64,000 bases of DNA from Anthocerotibacter panamensis C109 (GTDB taxonomy: Bacteria; Cyanobacteriota; Cyanobacteriia; Gloeobacterales; Anthocerotibacteraceae): assembly GCF_018389385.1 (NCBI RefSeq), contig NZ_CP062698.1, positions 995,501-1,059,500 of the forward strand, given 5' to 3'. Of this stretch, positions 15,379-24,537 are shown piece after piece (the first letter of the stretch is position 1; every line of letters starts with the position of its first letter). The position numbers were made by a program, and so were the translations under genes. The notes beneath the pieces were generated by a model. That model searched no databases, was not told where the DNA came from, and was given only the letters and a program-made list of their open reading frames with translations.

Positions 15379-17205
15379 ATGCGCACACACTATTGTGCAC
15401 AGGTGGGCACAGCAGCCTTGGGGGAAATCGTGACGGTCTGTGGCTGGGTGGACCGTCGTCGTGACCATGGAGGCGTCATCTTCCTAGATATGCGCGACCG
15501 TTCGGGCATTGTCCAAGTTGTGGCAGACCCCGAGCGCTTCCCGGTGGCGGGAGACCTGCGCAGCGAATTTGTTCTTCAGGTGACAGGTGAAGTCACCCAA
15601 CGCCCCGAAGAATCACTCAACCCCAAACTCAAGACGGGGAATATCGAAATTAAAGTCCGGGAGCTGACCGTTCTCAACCCCTCCAAGACCCCGCCCTTCG
15701 CGATTGCGGACGAGAGCGAGGTGGACGAGAAACTGCGCCTCAAGTACCGCTATCTGGACCTGCGCCGCGCCCAATTGCGTGAGAATATCGCCCTGCGCCA
15801 CCGCATCGTCAAGGTTATCCGCCGCTATCTAGAGGATGTCCTGGACTTTCTGGAGATCGAGACGCCGGTCCTGACCAAGTCCACCCCCGAAGGGGCTCGG
15901 GACTATCTGGTGCCCTCGCGCGTCAACCCCGGCGAGTGGTACGCCCTGCCCCAATCTCCCCAGCTTTTTAAGCAGATCCTGATGGTCGCCGGGTTTGACC
16001 GCTACTATCAGATCGCCCGCTGCTTCCGAGACGAAGACCTCCGGGCAGACCGGCAGCCGGAATTTACCCAGTTGGATATGGAGTTGAGCTTTGTGGATCA
16101 AGAGCAGGTCATCAAGCTCAATGAAGGGCTAGTCCGCAAGATCTTTCAAGAGGTCAAAGGGCTTGATGTGCCTTTTGAGTTTCCTCGGCTCACCTATCGG
16201 GAGGCCATGGACCGCTATGGCTCGGATAAGCCAGACACCCGCTTTGGGATGGAATTGATCGATGCGAGTCAGGTCTTTACTGGGACGGGCTTTAAAGTGT
16301 TCGCGTCAGTGCTCCAAGCAGGCGGCGTGGTGAAAGCTCTAGCTGTGCTGGGGGGCGACGAGCGTATCTCTAATGTCCGCATCAAACCCGGTGGCGACCT
16401 GTTCAACCTCGTTGCTCAGTTTGGAGCGAAGGGGCTCGCCTTTATCCGGGTGCGTGGGACGGTTGGGAATCTACAACTGGACACGATTGGGGCGCTCAAA
16501 GACAGCCTCACGGACGACCAAATGGCCCAACTGATCGAGATTACCGCAGCCAAACCTGGCGATCTGCTCCTGTTTGGAGCTGGACCCTGCGACGTGGTGA
16601 ACGAGTATCTGGGTCGCCTGCGCCTCCATCTGGGGGCAGAACTGGGCCTGATCGACCCCAACCAGAACAACCTGCTCTGGGTGACCGACTTCCCGATGTT
16701 CGAGTTAAACCCGGAAGAAGGCCGCCTTGTCGCCCTCCACCACCCCTTCACCGCCCCTAACCCTGCGGACCTAGACAAGCTTCCTACACCCGAAAAAGCC
16801 GGTTCTTTGACGCCTCAAGACAAAGTGAAGGCGCTCGAAGCCCGCGCTCTGGCCTATGACCTCGTCTGGAACGGAGTGGAACTCGGGGGCGGCTCGATCC
16901 GCATTCATCAGCGGGAGGTCCAGGAAAAAGTCTTCACAGCCATCGGTTTCACTACAGAACTAGCCCGACAACAGTTTGGCTTCCTCCTAGAGGCGTTTGA
17001 GTATGGGGCTCCACCCCATGGTGGGATTGCCTTTGGCCTCGACCGCATGGTTATGCTTTTCGCTCAAGCCGACTCGATCCGCGAGGTCATCGCGTTCCCC
17101 AAGACCCAAAAGGCCCAAGACCTGATGTGTGATGCCCCCTCGACGGTGAGCCCGCGTCAGCTCAAGGAACTGTACGTCCGCTCCACCCATGACCTGAAAC
17201 CTTAA
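15379..17205 (+). CDS. aspS: aspartyl-tRNA synthetase
   Basis: This class II aminoacyl-tRNA synthetase charges tRNA-Asp in the cytoplasm. At 608 residues it has the normal bacterial length. An N-terminal OB-fold anticodon-binding domain ([22 protein letters not shown], ~20-43) is followed by the catalytic core. That core has motif 2 ([18 protein letters not shown], ~216-233), a GAD insertion domain, and motif 3 ([11 protein letters not shown]) near the C-terminus. The adjacent plus-strand gene starts directly after its stop codon. It is divergent from the CIS cargo array. No clear Shine-Dalgarno precedes the ATG. Confidence 0.97.
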   Translation: MRTHYCAQVGTAALGEIVTVCGWVDRRRDHGGVIFLDMRDRSGIVQVVADPERFPVAGDLRSEFVLQVTGEVTQRPEESLNPKLKTGNIEIKVRELTVLNPSKTPPFAIADESEVDEKLRLKYRYLDLRRAQLRENIALRHRIVKVIRRYLEDVLDFLEIETPVLTKSTPEGARDYLVPSRVNPGEWYALPQSPQLFKQILMVAGFDRYYQIARCFRDEDLRADRQPEFTQLDMELSFVDQEQVIKLNEGLVRKIFQEVKGLDVPFEFPRLTYREAMDRYGSDKPDTRFGMELIDASQVFTGTGFKVFASVLQAGGVVKALAVLGGDERISNVRIKPGGDLFNLVAQFGAKGLAFIRVRGTVGNLQLDTIGALKDSLTDDQMAQLIEITAAKPGDLLLFGAGPCDVVNEYLGRLRLHLGAELGLIDPNQNNLLWVTDFPMFELNPEEGRLVALHHPFTAPNPADLDKLPTPEKAGSLTPQDKVKALEARALAYDLVWNGVELGGGSIRIHQREVQEKVFTAIGFTTELARQQFGFLLEAFEYGAPPHGGIAFGLDRMVMLFAQADSIREVIAFPKTQKAQDLMCDAPSTVSPRQLKELYVRSTHDLKP

Positions 17206-17688
17206 ATGCCGTTGCACGCCCTCAAAAGTTTCCAGCGCGGCTTTATCACTCTGGTGCTATGCGCTACTATCAGTCCCATGGCCCAGGCTCAGGATAGCAC
17301 CGCTGATATCCGTCAAGTCCTCCTCGACCAAGCCGCCGCCTGGAATCGAGGCGATATCCCCGCCTTTATGACGGGCTATGAGAACGCTGAGACCACGACC
17401 TTTATCGGGGCTACGGTCACCCGTGGCTACCAAAAAGTCCTCGAAAGCTACCTCAAGCGCTATCCCACCCGTGGCAACATGGGTCAGCTCACTTTTTCGG
17501 ACCTGGAGGTCCGCCCCTTGGGTGCGGACTACGCTTCAGTCATTGGTCGATGGTATCTGCTGCGGGTCAAAAAAGACGGCGGCAATGTAGGCGGGGTCTT
17601 TAGCCTGATCTTCCGCAACACGGAGCAGGGTTGGCGGATTATCCAGGACCACACCACGAGTTTGACCCCGCCCAAGAAACCGAGCTGA
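17206..17688 (+). CDS. secreted SnoaL/DUF4440-like (NTF2 fold) protein
   Basis: The 160-residue protein starts at the base after the aspS stop, so it is probably translated from the same transcript. It has a signal peptide ending AQAQ. A compact NTF2-like domain follows: an N-terminal helix with AAWNRGDIPAFMTGY, strands, and a C-terminal GWRIIQDHTTSL. These are typical of DUF4440/SnoaL-like proteins, where 'AWNxGDxxxFM' and 'W.ixxDHxS' are the conserved ends. The substrate is unknown; members include ketosteroid-isomerase-like enzymes and ligand-binding proteins. Confidence 0.75.
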   Translation: MPLHALKSFQRGFITLVLCATISPMAQAQDSTADIRQVLLDQAAAWNRGDIPAFMTGYENAETTTFIGATVTRGYQKVLESYLKRYPTRGNMGQLTFSDLEVRPLGADYASVIGRWYLLRVKKDGGNVGGVFSLIFRNTEQGWRIIQDHTTSLTPPKKPS

Positions 17689-17691
17689 AGC

Positions 17692-17859
17692 CTACAAAAT
17701 TACGGCTAGTTGCTCCAGGGTGATGAAGCCCAACTGCCAGAGGATAATTTCTATCGGCCCGTGTTCACGCATCTGGACTTTGAGGGCCAGACTCAGTTGG
17801 GAGTGGGTGACAAACTTCAGCAGTTCTGAAGTCTTGAGGTTGCGGGCGGTAGGGTACAT
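17692..17859 (-). CDS. DUF2949-like miniprotein, copy A
   Basis: This 55-residue reading frame starts at ATG 17859. Its end, EHGPIEIILWQLGFITLEQLAVIL, is nearly the same as that of the miniprotein at 19065-19211 (EQGPLEIILWRLGFITTDQL). This 'LW-GxITxxQL' pattern recalls the cyanobacterial DUF2949 family of very small proteins. No strong ribosome site is visible. It lies 73 bp after the SRPBCC-rhodanese gene. Conservation between the two copies is the main reason to call it real. Function is unknown. Confidence 0.6.
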   Translation of the reverse strand: MYPTARNLKTSELLKFVTHSQLSLALKVQMREHGPIEIILWQLGFITLEQLAVIL

Positions 17860-17932
17860 AGTTTGGATTAAAGCGCTTATTGGGTATGGATTTGCCCTGT
17901 CAGAGGTCTTGAGAAGAAGGTGGCGCTCTGCT

Positions 17933-18886
17933 TTATTCCTGCTTGCGCTCCTCCAAAGCGGCTTGAGTCTCCACCGGCAGACCAGCTTCCTGCCATGCCG
18001 AGAAGCCATCCACATAGTCGAGCACCAGCGTATAACCCGCCGCCCGCAGCTGCGTGGCAGCCTGGGCACTGAGGCCATCCCGGTCGCTGTAGACGAGGAT
18101 CTGGCGATCCATGCCCTGCTCGACCCGACCCGCCAAATCGTAGGCGCGTTCCTCCACCACTTCGGCAGGCGCGGTATTGGCGCCCCGGATATGTCCGGCT
18201 CTGAAGGCTTCGAGGGGGCGGACATCGAGGATCGTGAGCGCGATTTCACCCCAGTCGAGGCGGTTTCTCAGTTCCTGAGTCGTGATGACATTGGGTTGGG
18301 GGATATGGGAAGTCTCATAGCCCACCGCGATATCTTTCTCCCCTACAACTGCCGGGGGCTGCGTGGCGCGGGCTTCCTCCAGAACTGCCTCGGTAATCGC
18401 TTCCGGGTTTTGTGTCTGAGCATAAAGTCTCTCAGCTAGCGCCTTGAATTGGGTCAGGTCTTCTTCCAAGTCGTTGTCGAAGCGCTGGCTCACCCAAATG
18501 ATCTCAGCGATGTCCCCTAGCGCCCCCAAAGGCGGGTCATAACCAATTTGCACGGTGAGTAAGGTTGCGCCTGCATCAGTGCGCTCAAAAGTTAGCGAGC
18601 CACTGTTAGCAAAACCCTTGACCGAACGCCAAGCGATGACTTGCTCCGGGACTTGGGTAGTGATTTCAGCGTCCCATTCTTGGTCGAACCCCAAGACGGT
18701 GCCTCTCCAGTGCTGAAGCGCGGGGTTTTTAGGGTCCAGGGTCACTTCCTGGATATGTTTAAAAAAGGACGGGAATCGTTCAAACTGCGTCCACATCCGA
18801 TAGGCAAATTGCGGAGGAACCTGGACTGCAATGCTGACTCGGTGATTGCCATGGGCGGCAGCCGTGTCACTGGTACCGATAGCCAT
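17933..18886 (-). CDS. SRPBCC-rhodanese fusion protein with degenerate active site
   Basis: I prefer the ATG at 18886, which has AGGAGGG 4 nt upstream, over the ATG seven codons earlier. The ~317-residue product has an N-terminal SRPBCC/polyketide-cyclase-like lipid-binding domain (VPPQFAYRMWTQFERFPSFFKHI, VIAWRSVKGFANSG). It has a C-terminal rhodanese domain (LTILDVRPLEAFRAGHIRGA, GFSAWQEAGLPV). In the rhodanese loop the catalytic Cys is replaced: the sequence reads ILVYSDRDGLSA. Sulfurtransfer is therefore unlikely and the domain may only bind. A second, single-domain SRPBCC protein of similar type is at 42576-43019. It is flanked by the two DUF2949-like genes. Confidence 0.8.
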   Translation of the reverse strand: MAIGTSDTAAAHGNHRVSIAVQVPPQFAYRMWTQFERFPSFFKHIQEVTLDPKNPALQHWRGTVLGFDQEWDAEITTQVPEQVIAWRSVKGFANSGSLTFERTDAGATLLTVQIGYDPPLGALGDIAEIIWVSQRFDNDLEEDLTQFKALAERLYAQTQNPEAITEAVLEEARATQPPAVVGEKDIAVGYETSHIPQPNVITTQELRNRLDWGEIALTILDVRPLEAFRAGHIRGANTAPAEVVEERAYDLAGRVEQGMDRQILVYSDRDGLSAQAATQLRAAGYTLVLDYVDGFSAWQEAGLPVETQAALEERKQE

Positions 18887-19064
18887 AGACCCTCCTGGGA
18901 ATGGCATCTTTATCTTCGATATAGGATGTCCGGGAAAACCGTCAGGGACATCATCCGAGAGTTAGAGTTTTTTAAAGGCCAGCTAGGAGAATATAGAATG
19001 TTTGTGCTGCATCTACTTAATAAAATGAGAGACCTATCCTAATTTGAGGCTAAGGCATCCGTCC

Positions 19065-19211
19065 TTAAAGAATGGAGGCGAGTTGGTCGGTGGTGATGAA
19101 GCCAAGCCGCCACAGGATGATCTCTAAGGGACCTTGTTCCTGACGCTGGATCTTCTCTCCTAAGGCCAATTGAGCTTGGGTGACGAGCTTTTGCAGGTGG
19201 GTTTTGTTCAC
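19065..19211 (-). CDS. DUF2949-like miniprotein, copy B
   Basis: This is a paralogue of the miniprotein at 17692-17859 (shared THxQKLVTxAQLAL and QGPLEIILWRLGFIT patterns). The start is uncertain. I give the GTG at 19211 (48 residues); an AGGAG further upstream (about 19 nt before it) may belong to another start. It lies upstream of the SRPBCC-rhodanese gene on the same strand, so that gene is bracketed by both copies. Function unknown. Confidence 0.5.
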   Translation of the reverse strand: MNKTHLQKLVTQAQLALGEKIQRQEQGPLEIILWRLGFITTDQLASIL

Positions 19212-19379
19212 GTTAAGTAATGTAACAGTTCTCCTAAGAAATATAACAGCCCTTCTTGAGAGCGTCAAGCGACAGAGCGTCTTTTGATCCCCGGTAAGAG
19301 GAGCAGGAACCAACGCACCCGATTACACTCCCGATTACACTAAAGATCAAAAGCTTGACGAGACGGAGCCGCGCCGATT

Positions 19380-20726
19380 GTGACCCATGGGATAGCGACC
19401 ATCAGCCGTGAACTAGCGGGGATTGCGGACATTCAGGCCATGTTGACCCCGGCGCAATTAGCGGTAGACGAGCGGGAGCGACTCATGTCTTCCCTGGCTC
19501 CCGGAGCGAACTTGGGCTATGTCATCTACCCCACCACCCAGGAGGCTTTAGCTGGAGTTATGGCCTGCGCCCACCGTCAAGGCTGGCGCGTCCTCCCTTT
19601 CGGGCGTGGAAGCAAACTCGGCTGGGGCGGGCTTACCGGGGATATCGAGATCGCCGTGAGTACCCAATATCTCGACCGCATGGTAGACCATGCCAGCGGC
19701 GACCTGACCGTGACCGTGGAGGCGGGGGTCCGCTTTAGCCAACTCCAGGAAGTGTTGGGTCGGGCGGGGCAGTTTCTAGCCCTCGATCCGGCCTTCCCCG
19801 AGCGGGCGACGCTGGGGGGTATCCTCGCCACAGCAGATACCGGGGGCCTGCGCCAGCGCTACGGTGGAGTCCGGGACCTGTGTCTGGGGATCACGGTGGT
19901 ACGTGCCGATGGACAAAGGGTCAAGGCTGGGGGCCGCGTGGTCAAAAACGTGGCGGGCTACGACCTGATGAAGCTGTTTACGGGCTCCTATGGCTCGCTG
20001 GGGGTCGTTACCCAAGCGACCTTCCGCCTCAATCCGCTCCCTGCGGCGGCTGACACCGTTCTGCTTAGCGGAGAATTGGGAGCGCTGACCCAGGCGACCT
20101 TAACCCTTTTGAATTCCGCGCTGACCCCGACCATCGTAGACCTGCTCACCCCTCAGCTTGCAGAGCGCTTGAGCTTAGGTACTCAGGCAATCCTGGCGGT
20201 ACGCTTCCAGGGGTTGGCTGCAGCGGTGCACGAACAGCGTACCCGTCTTCATCAGGTAGCAGCAGCCCTCCGTCTGGAGGTATTGAGGACTCCAGAATCT
20301 GAAGCTGACTTTTGGACTGGGCTGGGTGCTTCACTCTGGTCCCTAGCGACTGGCGCGGTAGTCTGCAAAACGGGTGTCCCCACCTCCGCTATAGCCAACC
20401 TGATCACCGAGCTAGAGCAGGTTACCCAAAAGCAGGGCTTTCCGGTTCTGGGGGTTTTTCATGCGGGGAGTGGTCTGGGAACCATCTGTCTGGAGCCCCA
20501 TGACCAACCCCTGCCCGAAGTTATTCAAGCCCTCGGGACCCTGCGCTTCTACAGTCAAGAGCAAGGCGGTTTCCTCACTGTGCTTGAAGCTCCGCAAGCC
20601 CTCAAAACCCAGTGGGATGTCTGGGGCTACAGTGGCAATGCCCTACCCTGGATGCGTCAGATAAAGCAGCAATTTGACCCCGAGCAGCGCCTGAGCCCCA
20701 ATCGTTTTGTGGGTGGGTCTTTATGA
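19380..20726 (+). CDS. glcE: glycolate oxidase/dehydrogenase FAD-binding subunit GlcE
   Basis: The 448-residue protein starts at GTG. The FAD-binding PCMH fold is evident: VLPFGRGSKLGWGG (~75-88), LDPAFPERATLGGILATADTG (~139-159) and KNVAGYDLMKLFTGSYGSLGVVT (~191-213). These are typical of the shorter GlcE subunit rather than GlcD. The complex oxidises glycolate to glyoxylate in photorespiration. GlcD and GlcF are not in this window. It is followed by a convergent metalloprotease gene. Confidence 0.88.
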   Translation: MTHGIATISRELAGIADIQAMLTPAQLAVDERERLMSSLAPGANLGYVIYPTTQEALAGVMACAHRQGWRVLPFGRGSKLGWGGLTGDIEIAVSTQYLDRMVDHASGDLTVTVEAGVRFSQLQEVLGRAGQFLALDPAFPERATLGGILATADTGGLRQRYGGVRDLCLGITVVRADGQRVKAGGRVVKNVAGYDLMKLFTGSYGSLGVVTQATFRLNPLPAAADTVLLSGELGALTQATLTLLNSALTPTIVDLLTPQLAERLSLGTQAILAVRFQGLAAAVHEQRTRLHQVAAALRLEVLRTPESEADFWTGLGASLWSLATGAVVCKTGVPTSAIANLITELEQVTQKQGFPVLGVFHAGSGLGTICLEPHDQPLPEVIQALGTLRFYSQEQGGFLTVLEAPQALKTQWDVWGYSGNALPWMRQIKQQFDPEQRLSPNRFVGGSL

Positions 20727-20771
20727 AAGCCAGATTCCCCACTCAAGAGGAAGCATCTGGCGTCAGATAAG

Positions 20772-23426
20772 TCAATTCACTTTCAGGCTCGGTTTTGCCT
20801 CCAGAGCCGCAGTGATTTGAGCCAAAGCCTCATCTAGATGGGCGCGGGTGAGGGGGTCTACGGGTTTGGAGAAGGCACGGATACTCCGTTGTAGGTCTAG
20901 CAGGTCAACACGAGCCAAGGCGATGGCATCAGCGGGAGGCAGGATCATCCCTGCCGGTTTGGGGTCAGTGAAGGGAGTCGTAAAGGGCGCTCCCTTGGGT
21001 TGGACCACCAAGCTCATCAGCTCTTTCAGATGCGTCTGTTGCAGGTTGCGGCGAAAGCTATTGATATTCCCACCCTGATAGACTTCGGACCAAATGCTTT
21101 GACGGAGGCTGCCAAACATATCCGCCATGGTGAAGACCGGATCGCCCGGTTTGGTATAAAGCGGCAGATCCACCAGCCGATTTAGGACGATTGGATGGTA
21201 GAGCCGGTCCAAAGCCCGCTTCTGGATGGTGAGGACGGCACTGTGGACCGGATAATCGATGCGCGGGGCATAGATGATGGCAAAGTCAAAGTCCGGGAAG
21301 CGTTCTGGCTGGAGTTTGGCAATGAGACTGGGTGCGAATTGAAAAGCCTCAGGACCAAAGATATTTTGCTCCAAAAAGGCTAGGGCTTCTTTTTGTTTGG
21401 CTACGCTCACCGGCTCGAAAGGTACGCGATCACTCCCGATATGGTCTCTGTAGTGGTAGACCCCGCCGACAAACTTAGGCACGATACTGGCGGCAGCGGA
21501 ATAGGATTGGAGCGCCGTGGCGAAGACCCGGCGAAACTTTTGATAGCGTTCCCCCTCCTTCAAGAATGTGCTGTCGACTGAGCCAAGGATTTCCTGGGAG
21601 AAGTCGATCCGCTCTTTATAAAAAGCGATGGGGTCCTCACCCAAATCGTAGAGGTTGGTAGTCGGGTCAATGCCTTGAGCAGAGGAGCCAAAGGCATCTT
21701 CATCGGTGCCAAAAGCTAGTTTGGCCTCTGCCCCCCGATTGGCGATCTTTTGGAGTTGGGGCAGTTCCGCTTCTGGGGTGGGAGCAGCAATGGGGGTGTA
21801 GGCGTATTCAATCGTCCAGTAGTCAGCTAGCCCTAGCCCGCTGTTAAAATACTCTCCCTGGGCTTTACCTTTGGGGGCGAGGTTGACTGGGTTATAGTCC
21901 ATGACCGAAGCGGAGATACCCTCCTGGCTGGTCAGGGTTTTGTCTTGAGCTTGACTGAGCGGATGGATGGTGCTGCCGTGGAAGTTGTGGCGCATCCCCA
22001 GGGTGTGGCCGACTTCGTGGGCGATCAGTTCTCGGATACCGGAATGGAGGTATTCCTTAAGTCCTGTGGGGTTGAGGGTTGCGCGTGCTTGGAGCAAGTC
22101 CTGACCGAAGGCTAACTCCCGCGCCATACCCCGACCATAGGAACAGAAGGTAGAAAGATTGCGCTTTCCCGTTGGGCGTGCTTCGTCCTGAAAAGCAGCC
22201 AAGGGGTCCACCAACTCCTGATACTGTTGCGTGAAGTAGCGTACAAAATCACTGCTCACCCGAATATCTGCGTCGTAGATCTCGCCGGTAAAAGGATTGG
22301 TCCGCGAAGGTCCGACGGCAAAGCCCCCGCCCGGTTTGACGATCCAGCGAATCGTGTTGTAGCGCACGTCCGCTGGGTCCCAATCGGCATCGTCTGGCTG
22401 CTGTTTGACCACTATCGCGTCTTTGATGCCCACTTGCTCAAAGGCTTTGTTCCACATCAAAATCCCTTCGGTGGTCGCCTGCCGGTATTCGACGGGGATC
22501 GTATTCTCCAGCCAGAAGACAATCGGCTGCTTCGGGGGCGAGAGGGGAGCCTTGGGGTCTTGTTTCTCCAGGTGCCAGCGGTTGACGTAGCGCACATAGG
22601 GCGTCTCTAGCGTCTGGTCGGTATAGTCCTGGAAGAGCGTCATAAATGTCCCCACCCGGTCATCTGCGAGGCGCGGGCGGTAGCCGGTGTCCGGTAGGGT
22701 AGAGAGGCTGTAGTGGTAGCGCAGCAGCAGCGAGCGGCTGTCGGGGATCTGCCCGGTGGTAGGGACTGAGCGGTTGCTCTTAAAATGTAGAACCGCCTCT
22801 AGCTCTGTATTGAGCGGGAAGGACTTGAATTCGTTGAAGTAGCTCTCCTGCCGGTCAAACTTGAGGTCGCCCTTGGGCTCACTCGCCTCTCCCAAGAAGT
22901 AGCCCAAGTTGGCGTAGTCCTGGAGAAAAATGCCCGAGGGGTCGATGAGTAGGCTTTTGCGCTGAGGATGGGGCTTGCTTTCAATTTTGGCGGAGCCGAG
23001 AATCGAGTCGGAGACGCCCCGGCTGATGGCGCGACTAATCGGGGATTGGTCGGCGGCGCGGTAGGCTACGTTCTTTTGGAGGATCTGGATCTTTGGTCCA
23101 ATTTTTTTGAGCACAAAAGGAAACTCGCCCACCTGTGCTCCAGAGTCGGTGTAGACGCCGTCTCCTGCTTCTTGGGTGACGCTTGCTAGATAGATCTTGT
23201 TCAACTGCTCGGGCTTGACCTCCATCAGGACTTTGTTCTCGTCGGCGTTGACGTAGAGTGTAAAGAGTCCCGGTATAGCCTTATAGCCTTTGATGCGGGC
23301 ATCAAAACTTTTGGCTTCCTCTGGTTTGGCAGCTTTAGCTTCTTGTTTCTCAGGAGCAGCATAGACAGGCAGGACTGGACTTAAAGCCAGCAAAAGGCAA
23401 GCACTGAGGGCGGCTAGACGGTTCAT
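20772..23426 (-). CDS. secreted zinc metalloprotease, DUF5117/DUF4953 type
   Basis: The 884-residue protein has a clear signal peptide (LAALSACLLLALSPVLPVYA). The zinc site HEVGHTLGMRHNFHGS (~470-485) is a metzincin-like HExxHxxGxxH motif. The N-terminal third (GLFTLYVNADENKVLMEV, FVLKKIGPKIQILQKN) corresponds to the DUF5117/DUF5118 region. The part after the zinc helix contains SVMDYNPVNLAP, a probable Met-turn, and is of the DUF4953 type. Such proteins act in the periplasm or outside; substrates are not known. It is convergent with glcE and stands alone. Confidence 0.88.
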   Translation of the reverse strand: MNRLAALSACLLLALSPVLPVYAAPEKQEAKAAKPEEAKSFDARIKGYKAIPGLFTLYVNADENKVLMEVKPEQLNKIYLASVTQEAGDGVYTDSGAQVGEFPFVLKKIGPKIQILQKNVAYRAADQSPISRAISRGVSDSILGSAKIESKPHPQRKSLLIDPSGIFLQDYANLGYFLGEASEPKGDLKFDRQESYFNEFKSFPLNTELEAVLHFKSNRSVPTTGQIPDSRSLLLRYHYSLSTLPDTGYRPRLADDRVGTFMTLFQDYTDQTLETPYVRYVNRWHLEKQDPKAPLSPPKQPIVFWLENTIPVEYRQATTEGILMWNKAFEQVGIKDAIVVKQQPDDADWDPADVRYNTIRWIVKPGGGFAVGPSRTNPFTGEIYDADIRVSSDFVRYFTQQYQELVDPLAAFQDEARPTGKRNLSTFCSYGRGMARELAFGQDLLQARATLNPTGLKEYLHSGIRELIAHEVGHTLGMRHNFHGSTIHPLSQAQDKTLTSQEGISASVMDYNPVNLAPKGKAQGEYFNSGLGLADYWTIEYAYTPIAAPTPEAELPQLQKIANRGAEAKLAFGTDEDAFGSSAQGIDPTTNLYDLGEDPIAFYKERIDFSQEILGSVDSTFLKEGERYQKFRRVFATALQSYSAAASIVPKFVGGVYHYRDHIGSDRVPFEPVSVAKQKEALAFLEQNIFGPEAFQFAPSLIAKLQPERFPDFDFAIIYAPRIDYPVHSAVLTIQKRALDRLYHPIVLNRLVDLPLYTKPGDPVFTMADMFGSLRQSIWSEVYQGGNINSFRRNLQQTHLKELMSLVVQPKGAPFTTPFTDPKPAGMILPPADAIALARVDLLDLQRSIRAFSKPVDPLTRAHLDEALAQITAALEAKPSLKVN

Positions 23427-23532
23427 AAATAGGGTCCAGGTCTGAAATTAAAAGCATAGTAGCCCAGCCTTTCTCAAAGCCCGATATCTTTACACAGCTT
23501 TAAGCAGTGTGAGGAAATGTGCGCCTTTTCGT

Positions 23533-23949
23533 TCACAATCCCGTATGGATGGCTTCCACCGGGCACGTCGGGACGCACTGTTCACAGACAATGCACTTCG
23601 AGCGCTGAAACTGGAGCTGGAAGGTCTGAGGATCGAGGGTGAGTGCTTGCGTGGGACAGACCCCGGTACAGAGGCCACAGTGGACACAGCGGTCCCAGTC
23701 GATGAGAATTTCACTGGTCATCAGCGACACTGTGATGCCTTGGGCTTGGACCCAGCTTAGGGCATCCTCCACCTGATCGATTCTGCCCGAGACCTCTACC
23801 ACCATCTTGCCCACCTCGTCTGGAGCCACCTGTGCCCGCAAAATATTCCCTGCCACATTGAAGTCCTTGGCAAGGCGATAGGTGAGGGGCATGTGCACGA
23901 CCTGAGGCGGGAAAGTCAGGATAACGCGCTTCTTGATCTCTTTTCTCAT
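23533..23949 (-). CDS. NIL-domain ferredoxin-like 4Fe-4S protein
   Basis: Residues ~5-75 form a NIL domain (VILTFPPQVVHMPLTYRLAKDF ... GKMVVEVSG). It is followed by a two-cluster ferredoxin domain with CVHCGLCTGVCP and CIVCEQCVPTCP. The same combination occurs in a conserved family of small cyanobacterial and archaeal proteins thought to work in sulfur or methionine metabolism. I choose ATG 23949; a GTG seven codons upstream is possible. It lies 27 bp before rfbC end on the same strand but has no obvious functional link to it. Confidence 0.85.
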   Translation of the reverse strand: MRKEIKKRVILTFPPQVVHMPLTYRLAKDFNVAGNILRAQVAPDEVGKMVVEVSGRIDQVEDALSWVQAQGITVSLMTSEILIDWDRCVHCGLCTGVCPTQALTLDPQTFQLQFQRSKCIVCEQCVPTCPVEAIHTGL

Positions 23950-23976
23950 GGCCTCAGTGTAGCTGCCCACGGCAGA

Positions 23977-24537
23977 CTAGAGGGCTTCGTATTGCGGCAG
24001 TCTATGCGCTTCTAGATCCGCGAGAAGCGGATTTTGCTGGTCTTTGCTAGAGAGGATGGGGGCAGCACAGTTCCAGGAGATGCCAAGGGCGGGGTCATCC
24101 CAAGCTATCCCCCCTTCATCGCCGGGATGGTAAAAGTCATCGCACTTGTACATAAACTCCGCCGTCTGCGACAGGACCAGGAACCCGTGGGCAAAACCCT
24201 TCGGGATAAAGATCTGGCGCTTGTTCTGCTCCGAGAGGACTACCCCGACCCACTCCCCGAAATGGGGAGAGCCCTTGCGGATGTCTACGGCCACATCGTA
24301 GACTTCCCCCCGCAAGACCGTGCAGAGTTTGGCCTGGGGATGGTGAATTTGATAGTGAAGCCCCCGCAGGGTACCCTGGATAGACTGCGAGCGATTGTCC
24401 TGGACAAAAGCGGTCGTGATGCCCAACTGCGCAAACTTTTTGGCGTGATAGCTCTCAAAGAAAAATCCCCGGCTGTCGGTGAAGACCTGCGGTTCCAGTA
24501 AATACACGCCAGGGAGGGACGTTTCGATGCGCTGCAT
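23977..24537 (-). CDS. rfbC: dTDP-4-dehydrorhamnose 3,5-epimerase
   Basis: This 186-residue RmlC-type cupin starts LPGVYLLEPQVFTDSRGFF and contains RGLHYQIH with the catalytic His, and IPKGFAHGF. It epimerises dTDP-4-keto-6-deoxyglucose at C3 and C5 on the way to dTDP-L-rhamnose. Its ATG overlaps the rfbA stop by one base (TAATG), so translation is coupled. rfbD, the last step, is not in the operon here. Confidence 0.95.
   Translation of the reverse strand: MQRIETSLPGVYLLEPQVFTDSRGFFFESYHAKKFAQLGITTAFVQDNRSQSIQGTLRGLHYQIHHPQAKLCTVLRGEVYDVAVDIRKGSPHFGEWVGVVLSEQNKRQIFIPKGFAHGFLVLSQTAEFMYKCDDFYHPGDEGGIAWDDPALGISWNCAAPILSSKDQQNPLLADLEAHRLPQYEAL

Noticed and set aside
18926..19042. Plus-strand 38-codon frame MSGKTVRDIIRELEFF between the SRPBCC-rhodanese and DUF2949-like genes
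   Set aside because: No properly spaced ribosome site and no paralogue; kept out although the helix-rich sequence looks protein-like.
20729..20761. Inverted repeat GCCAGAT/ATCTGGC between glcE and the metalloprotease gene as terminator
   Set aside because: Seven-bp stem with a 19-nt loop and no U-tract; too weak to call.
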